From Larix kaempferi (lineage: Eukaryota; Streptophyta; Pinopsida; Pinales; Pinaceae), in assembly GCA_027924585.1 (NCBI GenBank), contig BSBM01000461.1, positions 9,301,001-9,365,000 of the forward strand: a DNA stretch of 64,000 bases, given 5' to 3'. This document shows positions 37,501 through 47,183 of this stretch, piece by piece (positions within the stretch are counted from its first letter, which is position 1; each line of letters begins with the position of its first letter). The position numbers were made by a program, and so were the translations under genes. The notes below the pieces were generated by a model, which did not search any database, had not been told where the DNA came from, and saw only the letters and a list, made by a program, of their open reading frames with translations.

Positions 37501-38011
37501 GTCTTACCTTCCTCCTTCTCCCACGCTTATCTCGCTCCCACTGCCAGCCATTCAGCCTGCTCCTCCACCTGACAACCTTGCTACCCACCTCCTTGCTCAA
37601 TTTCCCATCGACTCCGTTTCACCGCCTCACTCAACCAATCGCTCCAAGGTGCCCGCGTGAAGGCACGTGAAGGTAGCCTGCGGTCTCACCTCTTGACTCC
37701 ACCTACGATACCTACCTCACCATCGTGGAATCAGCCGCGGAGCCCAAGTGAGGGTCTCCTGCATGCTTGCCACGCGCCGGTGTGCATGCTGCCAGGCGGA
37801 CTCCGGTGGGGAGCCCCAGCTGAAGGTGGTCTTCCTTATCTCAAGTCTCCACCTACCTCGCGCGCGCGTGAACTCTCATTTCTTCTCGTGCTGGCTCTGC
37901 AACTTATTGACGCCCTTCTCTGCGACTCTGAAATTTCCAGCAAGATTTTGACACCTACCTGTACTCATTGCAAGGAATCCATCTCCAGTATTGATGATCA
38001 TCTATTCCTGT
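37501..38011 (+). other. GC-richer segment inside the young element, unrecognised
   Basis: Base composition shifts abruptly from AT-rich to C- and G-rich at about 37500. A 118-codon frame (37657-38013) runs into the U11/U12-35K-like fragment but has no recognised domain and is Pro/Ser-rich. It could be the 5' part of a captured host segment or a captured UTR. Confidence 0.35.
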
Positions 38012-38152
38012 GATGGTCATCGCTCTCGCTGCAAGGGAAATGCATTTGTCAATATGAAACTGAAAGGGAAATGCGACATGCCTATGAGGCTGCTTATCAC
38101 CGTATTATTGATGGCAATCAAGTAATTGTAGATTATAGCAGGCAACAGCAGA
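38012..38152 (+). pseudogene. Fragment of U11/U12 snRNP 35K-like RRM protein
   Basis: The parent protein binds in the U11/U12 particle of the minor spliceosome. Reading gives GHRSRCKGNAFV, then after a one-base slip YETEREMRHAYEAAYHRIID followed by GNQVIVDYSRQQQ. This corresponds to the end of the RRM (the RNP-1 region and the last strand) and the conserved VDY.RQQ segment of plant U11/U12-35K proteins. Only about 45 residues are present. It lies antisense to the retrotransposon that carries it and abuts a C2 fragment, so it looks like a captured exon. U1-70K is the next-best relative, but the YETE...HHxxID spacing fits 35K better. Confidence 0.7.
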
Positions 38153-38175
38153 GGTAGGTGTGCCCTGTAAGAATG

Positions 38176-38332
38176 AAGAGGAGAACGGTGACTGTGGAGA
38201 TGTTGCGCGCAAGGAACCTGATGGCCAAGGATGGAAAGGGATCATCCAGTCCTTATGTGAAGGCGGAATTTGATGGGCAGATACAGTAGACAAAGACGAA
38301 GCATAATAATCTAAATCTGAATCCTATATGGA
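38176..38332 (+). pseudogene. C2-domain fragment (MCTP/QUIRKY-like)
   Basis: The frame reads VTVEMLRARNLMAKDGKG, SSSPYVKAEFDG, then QIQ-stop-TKTK and LNLNPIW. This is the first half of a calcium/lipid-binding C2 domain, closest to the N-terminal C2 of plant multiple-C2 transmembrane proteins, which act at plasmodesmata and endoplasmic reticulum contacts. One in-frame TAG sits where Arg or Gln is expected. Only about 52 residues are present. It lies about 24 bases after the U11/U12-35K-like piece on the same strand, joining two unrelated genes. Confidence 0.78.
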
Positions 38333-38416
38333 ATTGATACCGTATCAATTCCTCCCCAGAAGTTTCATCTGAAACCATCTCGGACGGACTCTTCCTCCAT
38401 TGCTGTACAACGCTAA

Positions 38417-38710
38417 CTACGAGTCAGCAATCCCTTTACCAGGCAAAAATTTTTCTGCGTCTGTGTTGGTACTTCCATATACAAGTGGCCATGACTTGAT
38501 CCAACAGAGATACCCGTAGTAGCGATAATCCTGTGTGCAAAAATGTTTATTGCACACATGCAGTACCATTCTGTACAGCATTCGATCCTCCACGAAATCC
38601 GCCTCCTCGAACGACCTTAGTTGCCTCAGATTCTCAGTTATCCCAAGGAAATGCACGTGACGTTTGGGTTTGCAAAGAGTTTTCTGGCTGGGTTTAGTAT
38701 CTTCACCCAA
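38417..38710 (-). CDS. 97-codon open frame in captured segment, unrecognised
   Basis: The frame begins MGEDTKPSQKTLCKP and contains LRQLRSFEEADFVEDRMLYR and a Cys/Tyr/Trp-rich C-terminal half. The composition looks more protein-like than neighbouring frames, but I recognise no family. It sits in the sense direction of the young retrotransposon. It may be a host-derived exon or chance. Confidence 0.25.
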   Translation of the reverse strand: MGEDTKPSQKTLCKPKRHVHFLGITENLRQLRSFEEADFVEDRMLYRMVLHVCNKHFCTQDYRYYGYLCWIKSWPLVYGSTNTDAEKFLPGKGIADS

Positions 38711-39322
38711 ATACCAGGATAAACCATATGTTGCAGTGTTAACTACGTGGGGTTAACATTAGCATGGCTGAAAACAAATGAAGAAGTCGTGGGTAAGGTT
38801 GTGGGATCATAGTCGGCGCTAAAGCATGGTTCGATCCAAAACATCCAACATTTAACAGGTGGTTGTTTTTCTTTCCAAAATGAAAGACAACACAGCAAGG
38901 AGGCGGACGGAGAGTTATCAAACCAAAAAGAACACACACTGAAGCTCATATATATATTTGCCAGGGGTTATAAAATAAGGAGTAGATGCGAGGAGAATGA
39001 GCTCAAACGCAAATATAAATGCAGTTTTCTATGCAACTTCCTACCATCCAATCCAAGCAGGTATGCATATATCAATCGGACTTAGATAATTATAAATCCC
39101 TGCAATGTAATTCCCTGGTATATCGGCCAGTCCTGGATATGGACTCTCCTCATTACCCACGTAAGGTGGCCGCCAGGATTGCGTAGGGGATTGAAGCTCC
39201 CCGGCATGGTAAGGGTAGGCATGCTCATCTTCATCATGTTGCCCTCCTCCATCCTTCCATTTTCCCTTTTTATTAACACAAGCACCATACGGTTCAATTC
39301 AGGGTTTCAGACTTACGGAGCC

Positions 39323-40577
39323 ATGGCGAATCCCAGAAGCCCGCCAAAAAAATCAGTCAAAGTTTTCAGTCTATGTAAACCCGGCCATTTCCTCTGCATT
39401 ATCGGCCAGAAGTCTGCGACCCTCCATGCTCGCTTTTACTGTCATCATCACTATATGTCTTACTTCTGCAATCGCTTTGTTGGGGCTTTTGTATGGTAAG
39501 TTCTATCTCGAAAAATAAATACACAGAGGGCATTTGGTTTAATTTCGGTGTGAAGTTTTAAGTCGTTAAAACTATTGCCGAGTTGGACGTTTTAAGATTT
39601 CTCCGCCATTTTTATATTTGTATTTTTTTTTTTGCTTTATACAGTTCCTGTTAATTGCCATTCATTGTTCTGGTTTTCAGTTCAAGCCTAGAAAACCTTA
39701 AATGGGATCTATGAAACCTTGCAAAGGGTTAGTGAAGTAATACGATGTTTTCTTCATGAAACTTTAGTCTAGGGTTGAAAGTCGCGAAGCAGTTTATTGA
39801 ATCTGCTTTCGGAAACCCCAAAGCAGTTTTGTAGAGGGTTTAGAAAACCCTCTGGAAAGCAATGAGACGGGTTACCTCAGGCATGCTCTCTGCATATCCT
39901 TTGTGTCTGCTATTGAAGTAGCGGTTTCTATGTATATCCTTTCGGAACCAGTTTTATCAGGTGAGTTCTGTCAATTTACCTGTCAACTATTTTTAGTATG
40001 GTATTTTTATAGATTTTTAATTGACATGGGAACATTGCATTGATTTTGAACTAACTCCTTTTTTTTTTCATGCTAAGAAAATCCCTGAATACATATACAC
40101 GTACCCAATGTCCTCTTGTGGGATCGAACACGGGCCTTGATCCACTAGGACTACATAGTCTCTCAGTGGTCTTCAATTTGAGTGGATGATGAAACCTTAT
40201 CCCTAGTCGACTTCTTAATATTATTTTTTTCATTTAAACCCTAATGCTACTAGACTTTCTGGGCATTCCTATTTATTTCAATTTCACTGCATAATCAATA
40301 TTTTAAAATCCATTTCTGTAAATGCTTTGGATGGAGTTTTCTTGTACATTTTCCAACTATGATTAACCGGCCTGTTTTTCATTTCTGTTTTTAAACCGGC
40401 AGCTCTAACCTGTGCGAAATGATATTTTTGTTTTCATTTCTGTTTGGAATTTGGGCAGGTGCGTTAATATGTCTCCTGATAAACCAGGGCTGCTCTTGAC
40501 ACTTCTCTTAATGATCTATAGCTTCACTATATTGATATTTATCTGGTACATAACCCTCATGTTTGAGATGGAGTAAT
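39323..40577 (+). pseudogene. Exon-like pieces of an unrecognised gene inside the young element
   Basis: An ATG at 39323 opens MANPRSPPKKSVKVFSLCKP and runs to about 39494, where GTATG is followed by GTAAGTTC, a strong plant 5' splice site. Acceptor-like TTTTCAG occurs at about 39680, GTGAGT at about 39961, and TTTGGGCAG at about 40459. After the last, a frame contains MSPDKPGLLLTLLLMIYSFT and continues as a hydrophobic helix ending ...LMFEME and a stop at about 40577. This resembles a small gene with introns and a membrane helix, antisense to the element. The family is unknown, and the exon linkage is my inference. Confidence 0.35.
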
Positions 40578-40897
40578 ATTGTTTTACTCCATATATTCTC
40601 TAATACTGTTTTGTGTTTGACCTGCTTGGCTTGTATGGAGGACGTCTTATCCTCGAAATATTGAGGATTTAACCAAGGATTTCATGAAAATTTTAATTAC
40701 AAATTCTGGTTTCTTTGGTTGATAGAAACACACATGCCTGGTTTTTTTTTTTTTAATAAAGGCAAAATCAAATGAGAAGTCGAGTTTAATCAGATTTTAG
40801 TCAAAGAACCAATCAAACATGACCGATTTGATTATTAGGAACTTTGACAAAATTTCCTGTAGCATAACTACTCGATCTATCCAAGAGCATGCATCTA

Positions 40898-41122
40898 GAT
40901 GTATTTTTTGTAGTAATCCTTGAGTATGGCAGAGTATAGCATGAGAAAAGAATGCATCCTCAAAACTCGAGTCCAAACCCATGCTGTTCCCCATTTTAGA
41001 CACTGTCGCTTCCCTCCGAATGCTTCCCAGTTATTAGACAAGCTCAGGATGAGCCGAATGCCATTCTTCTGGGCCTCTCTGATTACAAAATCTAAATCCC
41101 GACGAAACACAAATCTATTTCT
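40898..41122 (-). pseudogene. Exon fragment of endo-beta-1,4-mannanase (GH5)
   Basis: Plant endo-mannanases cut mannan in cell walls. The minus strand reads [30 protein letters not shown] and KWG. It then reads in another frame [16 protein letters not shown], and back in the first frame KDYYKKYI. This matches the conserved internal exon of plant MAN proteins (GLDFVISEA...RLILSL.NNW..FGG...FF..P.LK.YYK). Two small indels shift the frame; one is an insertion of about ten bases that nearly repeats the preceding word. Catalytic Glu residues lie in other exons and are absent. It is in the sense direction of the carrier retrotransposon, close to its primer site. Confidence 0.85.
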
Positions 41123-41422
41123 GTTATATTGTGTAGAGATTTAGGTGCCAATCTATTAATAATTTCAGTTTTTAATAATAAATTGTCCCTGTCGATAACA
41201 AAATAAGCAAGAAGCTCCAGAGTATTAATATGGAATGTATATGCCTACAAATCCAATTATATGGAGGAGTATTATGGCTGCAGTAATATTATGCCACTAA
41301 TAATCTGTAAGTTAATAGGTTATGGTTGAGGATGCTATGTGTATACATAATTTAAAAATTTTCTGTTCAAATTGTGTCTAGGTTGTAAGTAGGCCCTAAG
41401 GTCCTAGTTTTTTGAGCCTACG

Positions 41423-41434
41423 GCTCTGATACCA
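41423..41434 (-). other. Primer-binding site of the young element (tRNA-iMet type)
   Basis: On the minus strand TGGTATCAGAGC follows the LTR end after two bases. This is complementary to the 3' end of plant initiator tRNA-Met, and confirms minus orientation with the 5' LTR at 41437-44418. Confidence 0.93.
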
Positions 41435-41436
41435 AA

Positions 41437-44418
41437 TGTAGTGCTCTGGTTTTTTTTGGCAGAGCACATGACAAGCTTATTTTATGTTGTTCAAATGAAA
41501 TTTCGTACACATTTCTGATAAATTGATCGCTATTCAAATGAAAACTTCCTAACCTTAGTATAAGCACTTTCTCGTTTATAGTCATTAACATACTTACAGA
41601 TGTAAAAAAAAATATAACGTGACATGTTAGGATTTTATTTCATGTACATATTTCAGCATAAGAGTAGAAGAGTATGTTTCAGCATAATAACTAATAATTG
41701 ACAAGGAAAATACCTGTTTCCAGAAGTTTGAAGTTTGTAGATTGTCTCATAGCTTGCTGTAGATTTCCTTCGAGATTTTTGTCTTTAAAGCTTAGCAACC
41801 GGTTGAATGAACCACCCTACCGACCAGCTCTTATCGTGCTGGCCCTAGGAAACCGACGGGTTTCCTAGCCCCCAAGCCCACAAACCGATAATTCCAATAG
41901 CAGCTACCTTGTTTCTTATTTCCCAATTAGAGTTTTCCCCTTCCTCTGTGTAATAGGAGTTTTCCCTTTCTTCCTCCTTCAAAATTTCTCCCAAAACCAA
42001 AATAAGATCCAACCCCCCCTCCTGACTACTTCGTTCAGTCTTCCCTTTATAGAAATTTTCCTCCTTCATAAATTCATAACTTCCTTGTCACTCCACCGCC
42101 CTAGCTGTCATGTTTTTTTTTTTGGAAGTATAAATAATTAATGCAACCCCTTTTCAAGGTAAAATGATTATTATATATTATTTTAAATCATCCAAGTTTT
42201 TTTTCTCGAGCAGTGGAATTATTGAATTTTTCTAGTTTTAGATTTGAATTCCTTTTGTTTAATCGAAACAAGATAACTATGACTTATATTTAAATTCCCA
42301 AGACAATTTTAAATAATATAAAAATCATTCCACCGTTGGTTAAGTGTTTTTGATGGTTAAGTGTTTTTGAAAAATAATATATATATATTGTGTGGCCTTT
42401 CAAGATGGGAAATGGCATAAGTCTTAAATGTTTGTACCCACATCTCGACTCAAAACTAAATGTTCTAACTTGTAATAAATTCTAGTAATCATATCGTATA
42501 GTTTATTGTTAAATCGACTTTATTCATTAGTTTATTGTTAATCATATCGTATAGTAATCATATCCCTCATATCTCCTTTATTTTATTCATTAATTTATCG
42601 TTCTATTCTTTTCCAATTAATATGAAAACAAATCCAATTACTCAATAATTTATTTAAACAAATCTTTTCATTTACTTGGAATGATTGTGTCAATTACTTA
42701 AATGAATAATTTATTTAATAAATTATTCAATCCACTATGCTTTATAAAAAGGATTATTATCTTTTTTTTTTTTTTTTTTTTTTTTTTATTAATTAAATAA
42801 TAATAATAATAACAATAATAATTAATAATAACAGTAATTAAATTAATTGTGAATAGTAATTAAAATATTTATTTGTTTAATCGATAAGTGCCAACATAGT
42901 ACCTCTGTGTATTAATAATGAAATACTTAATGGTTTAATTAATCATGATCACCAATTATATAGTACACTCTTCTAGTATTAATGTTTAACTATTATACTT
43001 CATATTGAAGACACCTTCACTTGAGGATACTTACAATTAACGACATTTATTTTAATTGTTCATTACAATGTTTACATATAAAGACTAATCAACTTATTTT
43101 ACACATTAGAACTTGATAATCTTTTATTAATTAAGTCATTCAGTAAATACTTAATTGAGTTATCTATGAAAACTTATAACATTGTTAAATCTTGATAAGT
43201 ATGTTGTAAACTCATATTATCGTGCATGTACAAAATGTGCATGCGTGGCCAGCGTATGCACAAGACGGACATGTACTATAAACATATGTCATATTTCCTA
43301 TGCATAACAGCTAACTAATACTAATAATACTTTATGCAACTAAACAAGTATACATTTATCATAACATTACTAAAACATCATCGGTTATTTTATCAGTTAA
43401 CCTTTAAGATTTCATTTCATTATTTTTATTGATTACATCAGTCCAATCAATCAAGTACAAGGAAGGGTACCTACTACCACTAACTCGGAATCAAGGAATA
43501 CTAAACCCTCAACAGTACTAACTAACACATCCTCCCATCATAACCTACGTCCAGCATCCTCCCTATCCTTCCTCTGCTAGTACAAAAGTGGATGTCGGAC
43601 TCACCGATCTGACCACATAGAACTTGAGAGCGATAGCGTCGGCTGAACAGCGGACCTATCCTCCCCTAGCAGGCATCCGACCATCGTCATCACAACAACA
43701 TGGGGAGCGTGTCTCAGCACGGCCCTCCCACGACCTCGGGTATCATGGAAACCTAGGGTGGGAAACACATCCATCCCCCTCAACATACTGGGCCTACGCC
43801 CTTATCGACTCATACTTTGCTGCTATCGAGATTATCGGTTTGTGTCATCGTATCATCAATTTTGGTTGCTAAGCTTTTACTGCATGGAAAAAGTTCTTAT
43901 CCCATGTATTAGATCAAGTATCTCGCTATCCCATAGCCCTTGTATCCTGTAGGTTAGTTTTTCGCAAAATACACATTTTATAACAAGCATTTCCATTCGA
44001 TTGCCAATTTATCTATATCATCAACATCGTTTTATTTCACGCCACAATTTTAGCTCATCACAGGTATGCATGACATATAACAATTCAATCAATTTCATCA
44101 TAGGATGGCATCCACGTATAACATCATATATTTCACATTCCATTAATGAAAACGTTAAAACATATATATCGTCATCATAAAAGAAACGAATCTCATGATA
44201 ACCATAACCTATTAACTGCATGAACATAGTAAGATCATAATATCATAACATCATATTCATAACATAATAACGACATACACATGGTAGCAACATATAATCG
44301 GGTGTATCGTGTCATAAGTATAGTTTACCCAGTCTAGTTAAGTCCAACAGATAATAAGAAAATAAAGTTCAATATGTGTCACGGATAAACCTGTCTAGTC
44401 GAAATATGGGGCGTTACA
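41437..44418 (-). repeat. 5' LTR of the young element (2982 bp)
   Basis: Same sequence as 31496-34467 except for a longer poly(T) run at about 42762-42787. On the minus strand it starts TGTAACGCCCC and ends CACTACA. Confidence 0.96.
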
Positions 44419-44423
44419 ATATC
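44419..44423. other. Right target-site duplication ATATC of the young element
   Basis: Exact copy of 31491-31495. Confidence 0.95.
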
Positions 44424-44985
44424 AACAAATACTAGTTGACTTACCAAAGTATTAAAGGTTTTTAGATCATCTGACATGGTGTCACGATCAACCATCCTAA
44501 GATGAAACAACTTATTTAAAGAAATATTATATTCACCAATGAATTTAATTGATACAACTACCCCAGCTTATCCCATATCTTCCTTGCATTGTATTCTCTA
44601 GATATGTTCAACAATAATAAATCTGAGAGGCATAGTTGAATCATTCTTATTGTTTTTCTCTCTAGATTTAACCAATATTTTTATAACATACTAGTGGGAG
44701 TTGTACCTAGATCCATAACATTCCAACAATCTTTGTCCACAAGAACATCTTCTATCTTCATCTTCCATTTAATGCAAGTCTCTAGCATTAAAATTATTGA
44801 TTTATATTCTTAAGCTATTTGTCATTTTCCTTACACAAGATTTATTGTGCAAAGCTCCAACTCTAACACAAGCTTATCCCAAACCTAGGATATCCTTCTA
44901 ATCTAGGTAGATAGTAGTTTCCACCCACTTATGCCACCAAGATAAATAGTCGTCCATCTTCTTGGAAATTTTCTACATCTTTTCA
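44424..44985 (-). pseudogene. Copia element O: N-terminal gag part and leader
   Basis: The minus strand reads WKMKIEDVLVDKDCWNVMD at about 44770-44715. Further on, at about 44480-44424, it reads MVDRDTMSDDLKTFNTLV, the typical helix of copia gag before the S.L..I. motif. The frame continues into 31495-31230 across the inserted young element, so these were one gag. Several stops and frame changes are present. The right part toward 44985 has no clear coding sequence, and the 5' LTR of O is missing because element W begins at 44986. Confidence 0.85.
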
Positions 44986-47118
44986 TGTCATGTCCCCAAA
45001 TTTTTCATTGGGTCACAATGGCCTAAGCCCCTTGGCCATAGTCATGATAGTTTGTCAAATTGATGCTAAGTGTCAAATAATTTCCAAGAATGATGTCCAA
45101 GTTAGTAATAATGTAAAATTAGATCCAAATGGACAAGGTGGGTCACATTAGGAGAAATTCCCAATTCAAATTTTGTAATATACCCATCCAAATGAACTAT
45201 CATGGAGGAAAATTACTAGTTCCCTAGGTTGGGGGTGGAAGCATTAAAAGTTGGAATAAGGGAGTTACAAGACCCAAAATGACCTTATACTTATAAATTC
45301 ACATTAAATGGGTCAAACAAATAATAATAAAAGTAAAATAAGGTGGCATTGGATCATGAGGGCACATAAGAGGTTGTGGGACCCACATGTGGCAAGCTTC
45401 CCCACTACACTTGGCATTATTCTCTCACCAATTCGAGTTCAAGATGAAGGGTAAAATACTTGGGGGATTTGAAGAGGTATAATTCATGGCATGAATCATG
45501 TAAGGTTGAATTGGAGTGGAAGAGAAACACCCATGGAAGAGGAAGAGGCATCTTAGAAGAATGGTGACACTTGGAGCTAGATTCCGTAACTCCTATGACA
45601 ACAATGATGAAGATTCTATGAAAATTATGACAAATTCTAGACCTGATCGCTGCCATATGACATATATGACATGTCAGGGCTAAAAATAGCCTCCAAGATG
45701 GCACACAAGGGATTTATGGCAGCCAAGACGATTTCCCGTTTGAATTGAGGGATGATGGAGACTAGGAATTCTTGGACAGGTGGCACACATTGAAATCTCT
45801 TCCCAACTTCAATTTGCATGAGGCTTTTGGAAGCAATTCGAACCATGGAGGACTTGAGAATTTTATAAAATACAATATCAAATAAGGAAATGGGCTTTTG
45901 ATCATTTCTCGTTTTGCAAATTGGAGAGCATAGATTGTCCATGCTAGTGGAGTGTTTACTCTACTTTCCTTAGTACCAATTTCGAGGCTACAAGATTCCC
46001 ATCCTATTTGGAAATTGGAGAGGACATTCATACCTTTCATTTGGAGTTACAATGTATTCATTTGTTTCAAGTTGAAGCTACAGGTCTTCTGATGGTCTTC
46101 TCTGCTTCAACTTGCTCCCACATCTCTTCCAATTTTCTCTCTATATTCTTGCTCTTGGAGGAAGGGCGCACATGGAGAGATGTTGATCTCTTTGGGAGAG
46201 TGCAAGGGGCCCCATTTATTTGTAAGATGATTTAAAGACTCTGTATTTTATGCTCAGATATACCTCATATCTAAAATCCAAGTGAAACCATGTAAGAATG
46301 CCAAACTATGTATGAATGGTGCCATATTTCCATATATCTTGTGGAGAGAGCTTGAAGTTTTTTGGTATCTACTCGTATCAGTAAATATATGTGGTTTTAT
46401 TTCTATTTAGAAAGCCATTAATATACTGAATAATTTTCACGCACCTTATGAAATTCCTTGTAACATTTCTCTCAAATTTCATAGCAAGTTATAGCGGTTT
46501 TCTCTCATTTCCCCCTATGTTAAGACATGTTTACAAATCTCTGATTTATAGGAGTTTCAACCAGTTTTAGGAACTGATTAATGATGCATTTGGGTGCCCA
46601 TTGAAGTAATATAACTAATCCATGTCTCTGTTCTGAAATTTTGGAGGTTCGTACTACATTTGGGAAGCCTTTAGTGACCTCTACCCTTGGGGATTTGAAC
46701 CTCAAATTTACTAGCAAATTTCCCTATTTTCTCCTGAACTTAAATGAATGTTGCAGAAGTCCTTTTATAGTGTATAAAAAACTATTAGGATCATTTTTAT
46801 GTCCTAATACCTTTCAAGCATTCTCATACCCAATTTGAAATCCTTAGGATTCGTTTGGATCCATCTACCCTTGGGAATTTCAACATCGATTTTCCTAGTA
46901 ATTATTCCTTTCATTCTCTGATTGTAAATGCAAGTTGATGAATTATTTAGAAATTTTCCAAGCGTATAATATCTGAATTAGTGTGTCATAATACACCTCA
47001 ATCCACTCTGTACAGAATTCAAAACCATTTTGGATCATTTGGGACAGTTTGGAGTTTCACTAGTCCAAGATTCGAAAATTGGCCAAATTGGGTAAAATTC
47101 CAAATTGAGGATATTACA
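44986..47118 (+). repeat. 5' LTR of element W (2133 bp)
   Basis: Starts TGTCATGTCCCCAAATTTTTC and ends GAGGATATTACA, followed by a tRNA-Met-type primer site. The first 45 bases recur at 50051. Open frames inside it are not supported as genes. Confidence 0.85.
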
Positions 47119-47119
47119 G

Positions 47120-47131
47120 TGGTATCAAAGC
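47120..47131 (+). other. Primer-binding site of element W
   Basis: TGGTATCAAAGC follows one base after the LTR end. It is a one-base variant of the usual tRNA-iMet complement TGGTATCAGAGC. Confidence 0.8.
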
Positions 47132-47183
47132 ATGGTCCTTGCACCTATTTATTAATATCATACATGAAGAATAATTTGAATCC

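Larger units (their letters stand above)
31496..44418 (-). mobile_element. Young non-autonomous Ty3-type large retrotransposon (LARD-like)
   Basis: A complete 12.9 kb insertion on the minus strand: 2.98 kb 5' LTR (41437-44418), tRNA-Met-type primer site, about 7.0 kb interior, polypurine tract, 2.97 kb 3' LTR (31496-34467) and a perfect ATATC target duplication. LTR length differs by ten bases, fully explained by one poly(T) run (16 versus 26 T). No other difference was seen in the parts compared, so the insertion is recent. The interior has no gag, protease, RT or integrase and must have been mobilised by another element's proteins. It carries pieces of unrelated plant genes at 38.0-38.3 and 40.9-41.1 kb. 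It sits in the gag of copia element O. Confidence 0.95.

Noticed and set aside
45417-46235. Several 75-101 codon frames on both strands
   Set aside because: All lie within the 5' LTR of element W; no motifs and overlapping in conflicting frames.
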